From the NCBI GenBank assembly GCA_937895775.1, contig CALBLD010000106.1:1-6125 (forward strand): a stretch of DNA of 6,125 nt, written 5' to 3'. Shown piece by piece: positions 1 to 6,076 of the stretch. The notes below the pieces were generated by a model. That model did not search any database. It saw only the letters and a list, made by a program, of their open reading frames with translations, and was not told where the DNA came from. The position numbers and the translations under genes are program-made. Numbering within the stretch: position 1 is the stretch's first letter; each line of letters starts with the position of its first letter. Source of the stretch: an uncultured Clostridia bacterium. Its GTDB lineage: Bacteria; Bacillota; Clostridia; Oscillospirales; CAG-272.

Positions 1-1051
1 GTTGCCAGTCGTGTCTTGAAAGAAAATGGTTGCCGTAACGCATATGAAAACCGATCATTCCTTCGTGATATGCGTCGCCGACCTCGGGCATTTTCTCGTG
101 ATGCACGAATCCGACAAGTCCGAGCTTTTCGTATGCGGGAGATGCCGCCGCACAGCAAAGGAACTGCGAATCCGGATCTGCCCAGTCGTCCATCGATGCG
201 GACGCAACATACACGTGTCTCGGAGCTATTGTCGCAAGCAGGAAATGCTGATCGAATTCGTCCGAATAGCCCTTTTCACCGATCTTTTTGTAATTAGCGC
301 AGAACCAGTACGGGAATGTCCTATTGATAAACTCAACAGTTTCGCCCGGGTTGCCTGTCCTGCCGGTGATACCGAGCTGACCGATGCTTCCCTTTGCTAT
401 CGAATCGCCCGCACATCCCGCGTCGTTTGAGAAGACAAAGCGGAAACGCTCGTCAAGCATACCGGTGACAAGCGCAGTCTTTCCGAGGCGTGAATGTCCG
501 AGAATCGCCGAGCGGTTAAGATCAAGGCAGTCCTGCTTTTCGGCATAGTCCATAAGGCGGCTTGCCGCAAACGACCAGAGTCCTATCTTTCCGCAGCAGG
601 TTGCCGAATCTCTTGCTCCGGGAGGGAGCAGAACGCCGGCAAGTCCGTTTGAAAAATCGCCGTCATCCGAGGTGACGTCCTTGTAGCAGACGGTAATTAC
701 ATAAAAACCCGCCTCAGCCACCTCTTCTACCGGAAAGTAGAGAGAAGGAACCTGATGGAAATTCAACAGAATGAAGAAGGGGTGCTTTTTGCCGTCGCGG
801 TGGAAGAGACGGAAAACGGGGAATGTATGGCTTCCGTATTCGGAAGATATGGTCATGTCGAACTTAGACAGTTTTACGACACCTCCGCACATTCTGCCGT
901 CGATCAGCACGGCTTCGGTGCAGCTGCACTCCCATTTTGTGTCGGGCAGATACCCGTATTCGTTTTCAAGAAGAAGAGTCTTCATCTTCTCGCGATCGCA
1001 GAGTCCGGGCAGATTTCTTGCCTTCAGAAGCTCCGAAACTGTTTGTGACAT
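1..1051 (-). CDS. CE15-like alpha/beta hydrolase (glucuronoyl esterase-like), 3' end cut by window edge
   Basis: My own reverse-strand translation gives 350 residues open to the window edge. The start is ATG at 1051-1049, preceded by AAAAGGAG (1069-1062) at a 10-nt spacing. The nucleophile elbow is GHSRLGK at residues 185-191, so Ser187 is the likely nucleophile. Further CE15-type hallmarks follow: a GET...FIN stretch, FPYWFCANY, DQHFLLATIAPRHVYVAS, then DDWADP (288-293), and a C-terminal GNHFLSRHDW in which His342 fits the catalytic histidine. Known CE15 enzymes cleave the ester between glucuronic acid on xylan and lignin alcohols. The domain is normally about 350-400 residues, so probably only the last 10-20 are missing. 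The N terminus (MSQTVSELLKARNLP) shows no signal peptide, so a cytoplasmic enzyme acting on imported, already cleaved substrate is inferred. The protein is also Cys-rich, which is unusual for a secreted enzyme. It is probably cotranscribed with the DUF1846 gene upstream. The family assignment is fairly firm; the substrate is not. Confidence 0.85.
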   Translation of the reverse strand, partial: MSQTVSELLKARNLPGLCDREKMKTLLLENEYGYLPDTKWECSCTEAVLIDGRMCGGVVKLSKFDMTISSEYGSHTFPVFRLFHRDGKKHPFFILLNFHQVPSLYFPVEEVAEAGFYVITVCYKDVTSDDGDFSNGLAGVLLPPGARDSATCCGKIGLWSFAASRLMDYAEKQDCLDLNRSAILGHSRLGKTALVTGMLDERFRFVFSNDAGCAGDSIAKGSIGQLGITGRTGNPGETVEFINRTFPYWFCANYKKIGEKGYSDEFDQHFLLATIAPRHVYVASASMDDWADPDSQFLCCAAASPAYEKLGLVGFVHHEKMPEVGDAYHEGMIGFHMRYGNHFLSRHDWQ

Positions 1052-1106
1052 TTTTGTATCACTCCTTTTGCTTTTTATTTTGAGACCGGATAATTATACT
1101 GTCCGA

Positions 1107-2588
1107 TCAGATCATAAAATCCTTTGCGGGGAAAACAGGGTCGCAGGTAACATTTATACCGAGTTTGCGCAGTGTACCCTCGTCGCCGCTTCTGAGCATC
1201 TGTGTCGAATGCATATCGCATCCGCGCAGATCCTTCAGGTGGCTGACGGCAACCGCCGCCGTCGGATTGGTCGCCGCACATATTGAAAGTGCGGTCAGCA
1301 CATCGTCCAGCTTGAGCACCGGACTTGCGCTTCCGAGAATGTCTTTTTTCATATTGAGTATCGGTTCAAGTACGATCGGCGATATCAGCATGATCTTGTC
1401 GTCAAGTCCCGCAAGCGTCTTTATCGAATTGACGACCGTACTTGCCGATGCACTCATGAGCTTTGTCATCCTGCCAGGGATCACTCTGCCATCGGCAAGC
1501 TCGATCGCGGCGGCGGGAGATGAAGTCTGTTCATGCTTTTTACGCGCGGCGGTTACAGCCTCGCGCTCGTCCTCGGTTATGTCAAGCTGACGGATGATGT
1601 TCACGATCTTTTCAAGCGTGCTTTCCTTTTCCTTGCCGAGCCTTATATCGCAGGCAGTCTTGAAGAAGCGTCTGATGATCTCGGCGCGCGCCGCCTTGCA
1701 TACCGCATCGTTGTCGGTGATGCAGTAACCCGCCATATTTACTCCCATATCGGTGGGCGAACGGTAGAAATCGGGATTTCCGGTAACATGCGTAAGGATC
1801 GTGCGAAGCACAGGGAACGCCTCTATGTCGCGGTTGTAATTGACTGTCGAAACGCCGTAAGCGTCAAGGTGGAACGGGTCTATCATGTTGACATCCTGAA
1901 GATCGGCAGTCGCCGCCTCATATGCAAGGTTCACGGGATGCTTGAGCGGCAGATTCCATATCGGGAAGGTCTCGAATTTTGCGTATCCCGCCATTCTGCC
2001 CCTCTTGTATTCATGGTAAAGCTGAGAAAGGCATGTGGCAAGCTTGCCGCTTCCCGGTCCGGGCGCGGTCACGACAACAAGCGGTCTTGTGGTTTCGATG
2101 TAATCGTTCTTCCCGTAGCCCTCGTCGCTGACTATGGTATTGATATTCGCCGGATAATCGGGGATAACATAATGAGTATAGTGCTTTATGCCCATCATTT
2201 CAAGGCGTGCCTTGAAGGGTTCGACGGCAGGCTGACCCGAATACTGAGTAATTACTACCGAGCTTACATATATATCCATCTTGGAGATCAGCCCGATAAG
2301 TCTGATTACTTCCATATCGTATGTAATACCGATATCGGCACGCATTTTTGTTTTTTCGATATCTGCGGCATTGACGCAGAAGATTATCTCGGTTTTGTCG
2401 CGCAGCTTATGAAGCAGTTTTATTTTTCCGTTGGGATCAAAGCCGGGAAGCACACGCGAGGCATGCAGATCATCGAATATCTTCCCTCCGAATTCGAGAT
2501 ACAGTTTGTTGTCAAAAAGAGATATACGTTCAAGTATATGCTCGGTCTGCTTCTCCATGTACAGCTGACTGTCAAAGCCGATTTTCAT
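1107..2588 (-). CDS. DUF1846 / UPF0371 family protein, function unknown
   Basis: This 493-residue protein is full length for the DUF1846 (UPF0371) family, which is common in Firmicutes and has no established biochemical role that I know of. It begins MKIGFDSQLYMEKQTEHIL and contains the recognisable RVLPGFDPNGKIKLL stretch (about 45-59). A glycine-rich loop, APGPGSGK, lies at 175-182. It resembles a Walker A motif but has Ala in place of the first Gly and no Ser/Thr after the Lys. Later blocks include FPIWNLPLKHPVN (208-220), NMIDPFHLDAYG (234-245), SPTDMGVNMAG (277-287) and a C-terminal SPIVLEPILNMKKDILGS (403-420). There is no signal peptide or membrane segment, so it is cytoplasmic. ATG at 2588-2586 is preceded by AAAGGA about 10 nt upstream. 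It is the first gene of a leftward unit with the CE15-like esterase and is read from the promoter at 2639-2668. A nucleotide-binding role is inference from the glycine loop only. Confidence 0.9.
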   Translation of the reverse strand: MKIGFDSQLYMEKQTEHILERISLFDNKLYLEFGGKIFDDLHASRVLPGFDPNGKIKLLHKLRDKTEIIFCVNAADIEKTKMRADIGITYDMEVIRLIGLISKMDIYVSSVVITQYSGQPAVEPFKARLEMMGIKHYTHYVIPDYPANINTIVSDEGYGKNDYIETTRPLVVVTAPGPGSGKLATCLSQLYHEYKRGRMAGYAKFETFPIWNLPLKHPVNLAYEAATADLQDVNMIDPFHLDAYGVSTVNYNRDIEAFPVLRTILTHVTGNPDFYRSPTDMGVNMAGYCITDNDAVCKAARAEIIRRFFKTACDIRLGKEKESTLEKIVNIIRQLDITEDEREAVTAARKKHEQTSSPAAAIELADGRVIPGRMTKLMSASASTVVNSIKTLAGLDDKIMLISPIVLEPILNMKKDILGSASPVLKLDDVLTALSICAATNPTAAVAVSHLKDLRGCDMHSTQMLRSGDEGTLRKLGINVTCDPVFPAKDFMI

Positions 2589-2638
2589 AATATTTTATTC
2601 CTTTCAGATATGTGTCCTTTTTGTTAACATACTTGTTT

Positions 2639-2668
2639 ATTATACATCCTTGACAGCCCTTTTGTCAA
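2639..2668 (-). promoter_or_regulatory. Sigma-A-type promoter for the DUF1846-esterase unit
   Basis: On the reverse strand a perfect -35 TTGACA (2668-2663) is followed after 18 bp by a perfect -10 TATAAT (2644-2639). The predicted start is near 2632, giving a leader of about 43 nt before the DUF1846 ATG. The A-rich stretch 2673-2709 just upstream could act as an UP element. A second TTGACA in the opposite orientation (2650-2655) makes an inverted repeat across the -35 and spacer. Confidence 0.75.
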
Positions 2669-2725
2669 TAGGATTTGAAAATAAAGAGCAGTCAAAAAAT
2701 GTCCCGAAACCTATTGACAAACGGG
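2657..2725. repeat. 16-bp inverted repeat carrying both divergent -35 boxes
   Basis: The arm CCTATTGACAAAAGGG (reverse strand, 2672-2657) matches CCTATTGACAAACGGG (plus strand, 2710-2725) at 15 of 16 positions. The arms are separated by a 37-bp A-rich centre (2673-2709). Each arm holds the -35 box of one divergent promoter. The similarity extends beyond the -35 hexamer on both sides, which is more than promoter consensus alone requires, so the arms may also be regulator half-sites. Confidence 0.7.
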
Positions 2726-2742
2726 AAAATGTATGATAGAAT
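2714..2742 (+). promoter_or_regulatory. Promoter of the T-box/transporter operon
   Basis: A perfect -35 TTGACA (2714-2719) is followed after 17 bp by TAGAAT (2737-2742). TGA at 2734-2736 directly before the -10 provides an extended -10 (TGnTAGAAT). Transcription should begin near 2749, just before the T-box stem I. It fires away from the DUF1846 promoter. Confidence 0.8.
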
Positions 2743-2748
2743 GATCAA

Positions 2749-3030
2749 AACAATAAACCGATGACGAAGAGTAGTAGTTTTTGATGATACTTTCAGAGAG
2801 CCGCGGACGGTGCGATCGCGGCAGTTGTCGCAAAAGCGAATGGACTTCCGAGGGCGACCGAAAGCGTATTTTGTGCGCAAGTAGCAATCGACGGGTAACG
2901 GACCCGTAAAAAAGCCGTATCACATGTCTGTGTGAGTGAGTGGGCGCGATTATGCGTCAATTTGGGTGGTACCGCGGGATTTATATTTGAAATTTCGTCC
3001 CAAGCGTATTTTATACGCTTGGGATTTTTT
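2749..3030 (+). promoter_or_regulatory. T-box riboswitch, Trp (UGG) specifier, controlling the ABC importer
   Basis: The leader has the canonical order of T-box elements. The 5' side of stem I includes GATGACGAAGAGTAGTAG (from 2759). AGAGAG (2795-2800) is followed by a distal helix, GCCGCG (2800-2805) with CGCGGC (2817-2822). The specifier loop has the arrangement GCGAA-TGG-A-CTTCC-GAG, which lines up by position with known glycyl T-boxes (GAAA-GGC-A-UUCUU-GAG) and places the specifier at 2841-2843 = UGG, Trp. A hairpin at 2864-2878 and a 6-bp hairpin ACGGGT/ACCCGT (2891-2907) occupy the linker. The T-box core GGGTGGTACCGCGG is at 2964-2977. In the antiterminator, TTGGG (2962-2966) can pair with CCCAA (2999-3003), which is also the 5' foot of the terminator. 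By the family mechanism, uncharged tRNA should promote read-through. Class and boundaries are firm; the amino acid depends on the specifier alignment and is supported by the downstream family. Confidence 0.93.
2998..3030 (+). terminator. Regulated intrinsic terminator of the T-box
   Basis: A perfect 12-bp stem, TCCCAAGCGTAT (2998-3009) with ATACGCTTGGGA (3013-3024) and loop TTT, is followed by six T (3025-3030). Its 5' foot is shared with the antiterminator, so the two structures exclude each other. Confidence 0.92.
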
Positions 3031-3061
3031 GTATTTTCCCGGGCGTGAAAGGATGTTTACC

Positions 3062-3145
3062 ATGTATATTTCGGGATTTCGATGGCGAAACGCATTTTCG
3101 GACAAACAAATGACAAATTACAAACAAAAAATACCGAAAGGATAA
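3062..3145 (+). CDS. Possible 27-residue small ORF between the T-box and the binding protein
   Basis: ATG at 3062 is preceded by AAAGGA (3048-3053) with 8-nt spacing, as good a site as those of the flanking genes. The peptide is basic, starts MYISGFRWRNAF, contains a single Trp codon (TGG) and ends with TAA at 3143-3145, only 7 nt before the binding-protein ATG. The downstream gene's ribosome binding site, AAAGGA (3137-3142), lies inside the end of this ORF, so translational coupling is possible. I recognise no family and see no hydrophobic segment. It could equally be chance in the 120-nt leader left after terminator read-through. Confidence 0.3.
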   Translation: MYISGFRWRNAFSDKQMTNYKQKIPKG

Positions 3146-3152
3146 TATCGAA

Positions 3153-4121
3153 ATGAAAAACACAAATATAACAAAAACAATCTGCACACTTGCCGCAATC
3201 ACGCTTGTACTGCCTCTTCTGCTTGCGGCTCTTACCTCCTGCGCCTCCGGAAAGAAGATCATCGGAATCGTTCAGTTCGGCTCGCACGAATCACTGAACA
3301 ACTGCTATGACGGAATCATGGAAGGGCTTCGCGAAGCCGGGATAAACATTGACGATTACAAAATAGAGTATATGAACAGCAATTTCGACCCGAACGTATC
3401 GCAGACGCAGTGCAGTCGGCTTGTCAACGAGCGTGCATCTGTAATTATCGCAATTGCGACTCCGTCTGCGATCGCCGCGGCAAATGCCGCCGCCGATTCG
3501 GACGTACCGGTCGTCTACTGTGCGGTAACCGACAGCTCGGTCATGGCAAATTACAAAAACACAACCGGTTCGTCGGACATTCCGAATTTTGAAAAACAGC
3601 TCGAGCTGATAACCGCCGTAATGGGCAAAACCGAGCTGAACATCGGCGTTCTTTACTCGACCGAGGAATCCTCCTCTCCTTTCCAGCTTGAAAAGCTGAA
3701 AGAGGCGGCATCCGCCTATCCCGGAATGAAGATATCCGACAGGGCGGTCGCCGACATAAACACGATAGATACCCATGTAAACAAACTGATCGGCGAAAAA
3801 GTTGACTGTTTCCTGAACCTGCTCGACAACACCATAGTCGGCAAGCTGTCAACAAATATACTGCCCGCAACCGACGAGGCGGGGATTCCGGTATTCGGAT
3901 CGGAGATCGAACAGGTAAAGAAGGGCTGTGCGGCATCCGCATCGATCGACTACATCACGGTCGGAAAATCGGCGGGCATTGCCGCGGCAAAGATACTTTC
4001 GGGGGAGTCGGCATCGTCGATCCCGGTTGCGGTCATCTCCGACCCTGCGGTATTCTGTAACGGCAAGGTGATCGACAGGCTCGGTCTTAAAAAGCCCGCC
4101 GATGCCTCCGATGTCGGATAA
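3153..4121 (+). CDS. trpX: ABC transporter substrate-binding lipoprotein, predicted tryptophan-binding (TrpX family)
   Basis: This 322-residue protein begins with a lipoprotein signal: positively charged N terminus, hydrophobic core (about 11-26) and lipobox LTSC with Cys30 as the likely lipidated residue. It would sit anchored on the outer face of the membrane. The mature part starts KKIIGIVQFGSHESLNN and carries the marks of the ABC_sub_bind family (PF04392-like): SVIIAIATPSAIAAANA (96-112), PVVYCAVTDSS (119-129), FEKQLELI (146-153), NIGVLYSTEESSS (163-175), DCFLNLLDNTIV (218-229), GIPVFGSEIEQVKKGCAASASIDY (244-267) and VGKSAGIAAAKIL (270-282). The ATG has AAAGGA 10 nt upstream. It is the first gene of the importer operon behind the T-box. 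Family membership is clear from sequence; tryptophan as ligand is inferred from the UGG specifier and from the predicted TrpXYZ systems, not from binding residues. Confidence 0.9.
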   Translation: MKNTNITKTICTLAAITLVLPLLLAALTSCASGKKIIGIVQFGSHESLNNCYDGIMEGLREAGINIDDYKIEYMNSNFDPNVSQTQCSRLVNERASVIIAIATPSAIAAANAAADSDVPVVYCAVTDSSVMANYKNTTGSSDIPNFEKQLELITAVMGKTELNIGVLYSTEESSSPFQLEKLKEAASAYPGMKISDRAVADINTIDTHVNKLIGEKVDCFLNLLDNTIVGKLSTNILPATDEAGIPVFGSEIEQVKKGCAASASIDYITVGKSAGIAAAKILSGESASSIPVAVISDPAVFCNGKVIDRLGLKKPADASDVG

Positions 4122-4149
4122 CACAAAATAATTACGAAGGATTTTTATC

Positions 4150-5130
4150 ATGCTGTTTTTTCAGACAACTCTTGATTCGGTGCAGATGGGACTTTGCTTT
4201 GCCGTACTCGCACTCGGCGTTTATATATCATATTCGATACTTGATTTTCCCGATCTGTCGGTAGACGGAACATTTCCGCTCGGCGGCGTGGTCTCGACCG
4301 CACTTATGCTCCGTTTCGGATTTCATCCGGCACTTGCACTTCTGTCCGCATTCGCCGCCTCCGCACTTGCGGGTGCCGTAACCGGCTTTCTCCATGTGAA
4401 ATGCAAAATCAGCAAGCTGCTGTCGGGTATCATCGTGATGACCGGGCTTTTGTCGGTAACGCTCGCGCTGACAAGACTGCTCACCGACAACGGCAACACG
4501 ACCACGATCTTTTCATACCGCAGTCGCGGACTTGTCGGAATATTCAACCAAAGTTTCATCGCATCTGCGGACAGCTCGCTCCGTGATTATATCAGGATTG
4601 CGATACTTCTCGCGGTGGTGATCGTGATAAAGATAATTATCGATCTTTTCATGAAAACGAGGCTCGGCTACATGCTCCGTGCGACCGGCGACAACGAAAG
4701 CACGGTAATCGCAGGCGGGCGTGATGCCGGAATCTACAAAATAATCGGTCTTGCGCTGGCAAACGGACTTGCCGGCACATCCGGCGCGCTTTATTCACAG
4801 CTTTACATGCAGTATGACAACAATTCGGGAAGCGGCAAGGTGGTACTCGCACTTGCGTCCGTAATCATCGGAACAGCCGTTTTCTCGGGCATCCCGAAGG
4901 TAAAAAACACGACGGCGGTCATTATGGGAGCCGTAGTTTATTCGCTCTGTCTGAATTATCTCTCGCTTGCCGACACGAGCGGAATATATCTGAAGCTTCT
5001 GAACGCAGTCCTTTTTGCAATAATTCTTATATTCAATGACAAAATCTCGCGTTTCTTCTCGGGAAGAAGATCAAAAACCCCGAAAAAAGCGATGCAAAAG
5101 GAGGCGGGCGGCAATGCTCAGACTGATTGA
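4150..5130 (+). CDS. trpY: ABC transporter permease, predicted tryptophan importer (TrpY family)
   Basis: This 326-residue polytopic membrane protein is of the LivH/RbsC-like permease type (BPD_transp_2-like) and partners PF04392-type binding proteins. About eight or nine hydrophobic segments are visible, roughly at 14-31, 43-54, 60-82, 90-111, 146-167, 195-217, 230-247, 253-272 and 280-297. Family signatures are DFPDLSVDGTFPLGG (32-46) near the N terminus and TRLGYMLRATGDNE (170-183), a cytoplasmic loop expected to contact the ATPase, followed by GLALANGLAGTSGALYSQ (200-217). The tail is basic and hydrophilic. The start at 4150 is set by GAAGGA (4136-4141) with an 8-nt spacer, 28 nt after the binding-protein gene. 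Its 3' end overlaps the ATPase gene by 17 nt. Substrate assignment rests on operon context. Confidence 0.9.
   Translation: MLFFQTTLDSVQMGLCFAVLALGVYISYSILDFPDLSVDGTFPLGGVVSTALMLRFGFHPALALLSAFAASALAGAVTGFLHVKCKISKLLSGIIVMTGLLSVTLALTRLLTDNGNTTTIFSYRSRGLVGIFNQSFIASADSSLRDYIRIAILLAVVIVIKIIIDLFMKTRLGYMLRATGDNESTVIAGGRDAGIYKIIGLALANGLAGTSGALYSQLYMQYDNNSGSGKVVLALASVIIGTAVFSGIPKVKNTTAVIMGAVVYSLCLNYLSLADTSGIYLKLLNAVLFAIILIFNDKISRFFSGRRSKTPKKAMQKEAGGNAQTD
5096..5104 (+). promoter_or_regulatory. Strong ribosome binding site that fixes the ATPase start
   Basis: AAAAGGAGG lies 9 nt ahead of ATG 5114, inside the end of the permease gene. It is the best match to anti-Shine-Dalgarno in the window and decides for ATG 5114 over an in-frame ATG at 5036, which has no such site and would add a charged, non-conserved 26-residue extension. 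Confidence 0.85.
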
Positions 5131-5887
5131 CATAGACAAAACCTTCAATAAAGGAACGGTAAACGAAGCGAAGCTTTTTGAAGACTTTTCGCTGACAGTA
5201 AAATCGGGAGAATTTTTGTCGGTAGTCGGTTCAAACGGATCGGGAAAAACGACCATGCTGAACATTATCGGCGGGAGCTGTCCGATCGACGGCGGCAAAG
5301 TTGAGCTTGACGGCACCGACATAACCAAAATGCCCGAATACAGGCGGGCAAGGAAAATCGGACGGGTGTTCCAGAATCCCGCACAGGGAACGGTCCCGTC
5401 AATGACGGTTGCCGAAAATCTCGCTGTCGCAAAGCTGAAAGGCAGGCACTGCGGACTCACGGCGGCAATCGGCAGATCGGAAAGAGAAAATCTGCGTGTG
5501 CTTGCGGCATCTCTCGGACTCGGGCTTGAGGACAGGATGAACGTACCGGTCGGACTTTTGTCCGGCGGACAGCGTCAGGCTCTTACCCTGCTGATGTGTA
5601 CGCTTACCCCGATCGATCTTCTGCTTCTCGACGAGCACACGGCGGCACTTGATCCCAAAACCGCGGAGCAGATCATGGAGCTTACCGACAGAATCGTGCG
5701 TGAAAAAAAGCTGACTGCAATAATGGTAACTCACAACCTGCGGTACGCAGTCGAATACGGCAACCGCATGATAATGATGCATTCCGGCGGGACGGTTCTC
5801 GACGTTTCGGACGACGAAAAGAAGAAAACAAAAGTCGAAGACATTCTCGGACTGTTCAACTCGATCAGCATAGAATGCGGAAACTGA
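5114..5887 (+). CDS. trpZ: ABC transporter ATP-binding protein, predicted tryptophan importer (TrpZ family)
   Basis: This 257-residue protein is a complete nucleotide-binding domain that would power import through the permease from the cytoplasmic face. Motifs in order: Walker A GSNGSGKTT (39-47), Q-loop VFQNP with Gln87, signature LSGGQRQAL (149-157), Walker B LLLLDE (169-174, Glu174 catalytic), D-loop ALD (178-180) and switch His207 in VTHN. All residues needed for ATP binding and hydrolysis are present. QNPAQGTVPSMTVAENLAVA (87-106) is typical of the ATPases paired with PF04392-type binding proteins. The start at 5114 is chosen for its AGGAGG site and for MLRLIDIDKTF, the expected first beta strand. 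The 17-nt overlap with the permease implies coupled translation of partners needed in fixed ratio. It is the last gene of the operon, with a terminator hairpin beginning 5 nt after its stop codon. Confidence 0.93.
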   Translation: MLRLIDIDKTFNKGTVNEAKLFEDFSLTVKSGEFLSVVGSNGSGKTTMLNIIGGSCPIDGGKVELDGTDITKMPEYRRARKIGRVFQNPAQGTVPSMTVAENLAVAKLKGRHCGLTAAIGRSERENLRVLAASLGLGLEDRMNVPVGLLSGGQRQALTLLMCTLTPIDLLLLDEHTAALDPKTAEQIMELTDRIVREKKLTAIMVTHNLRYAVEYGNRMIMMHSGGTVLDVSDDEKKKTKVEDILGLFNSISIECGN

Positions 5888-5891
5888 CATC

Positions 5892-5920
5892 ATCCCCGCG
5901 GTAAAAACCGCGGGGATTTT
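5892..5920 (+). terminator. Intrinsic terminator of the transporter operon
   Basis: A perfect 10-bp stem, ATCCCCGCGG (5892-5901) with CCGCGGGGAT (5908-5917), encloses loop TAAAAA and is followed by a short T run (5917-5920). The stem is very GC-rich but the T tract is short, so termination may be incomplete. Confidence 0.8.
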
Positions 5921-5942
5921 CAGATCAGGAAAAATGTATTTG

Positions 5943-5969
5943 TTAGCACTCTTTTTGGTTGAGTGCTAA
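5943..5969. promoter_or_regulatory. CIRCE operator (HrcA binding site)
   Basis: TTAGCACTC (5943-5951), a 9-bp spacer and GAGTGCTAA (5961-5969) form a perfect match to the CIRCE consensus TTAGCACTC-N9-GAGTGCTAA. HrcA binds this operator to repress chaperone genes such as groESL and hrcA-grpE-dnaK until heat stress. It must act rightward here, because the only gene to the left is the end of the transporter operon. The controlled gene is not within the remaining 156 bases in any form I can identify. Confidence 0.95.
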
Positions 5970-6020
5970 CAGTTTACAAAAAATTCATATCATTGTAACA
6001 CAAAATGTGATTATATAGGT

Positions 6021-6026
6021 TATAAT
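6021..6026 (+). promoter_or_regulatory. Possible -10 element downstream of CIRCE
   Basis: A perfect TATAAT is followed by an A-rich stretch, but no good -35 lies 16-18 bp upstream; TTGTAA (5993-5998) is 22 bp away. An alternative extended -10 is TGATTATAT (6008-6016). Either would place CIRCE wholly upstream of the promoter, unusual for an HrcA-repressed gene, so a different promoter overlapping CIRCE may be the regulated one. Confidence 0.4.
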
Positions 6027-6076
6027 AAAAGCGTCGAAAGGAAAAAGACAATCAGACAAGCAAAGAGGTGTTCAAT

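Noticed and set aside
26..430. Plus-strand open frames over the first kilobase
   Set aside because: The reverse strand carries a continuous frame with full CE15 motifs and a good ribosome binding site; these are antisense shadows.
1093..1098. TATAAT on the reverse strand between the DUF1846 and esterase genes
   Set aside because: No convincing -35 hexamer at 16-18 bp; the 55-bp gap is better read as an intra-operon spacer.
1082..1109. Imperfect hairpin CGGA...TCCG just after the DUF1846 stop
   Set aside because: Short stem with a mismatch and no T run on the reverse strand, so not supported as a terminator.
1533..2627. Long plus-strand open frame (364 codons) opposite the DUF1846 gene
   Set aside because: It is a shadow of a well-recognised reverse-strand protein, has no ribosome binding site and resembles no family.
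2622..2629. Palindrome TGTTAACA in the DUF1846 leader
   Set aside because: Only 8 bp, with no flanking symmetry; expected by chance in AT-rich leader sequence.
2657..2725. Invertible-promoter switch flanked by inverted repeats
   Set aside because: Arms are only 16 bp around 37 bp, both outward promoters are intact, the -10 boxes lie outside the segment, and no recombinase gene is present.
2692..2923. Reverse-strand open frames across the T-box
   Set aside because: They lie over a structured RNA leader, have no good ribosome binding site and show no protein-family features.
5036..5113. Upstream in-frame ATG extending the ATPase by 26 residues
   Set aside because: No ribosome binding site, a highly charged non-conserved extension and a deep overlap with the permease; ATG 5114 has AAAAGGAGG at the right distance.
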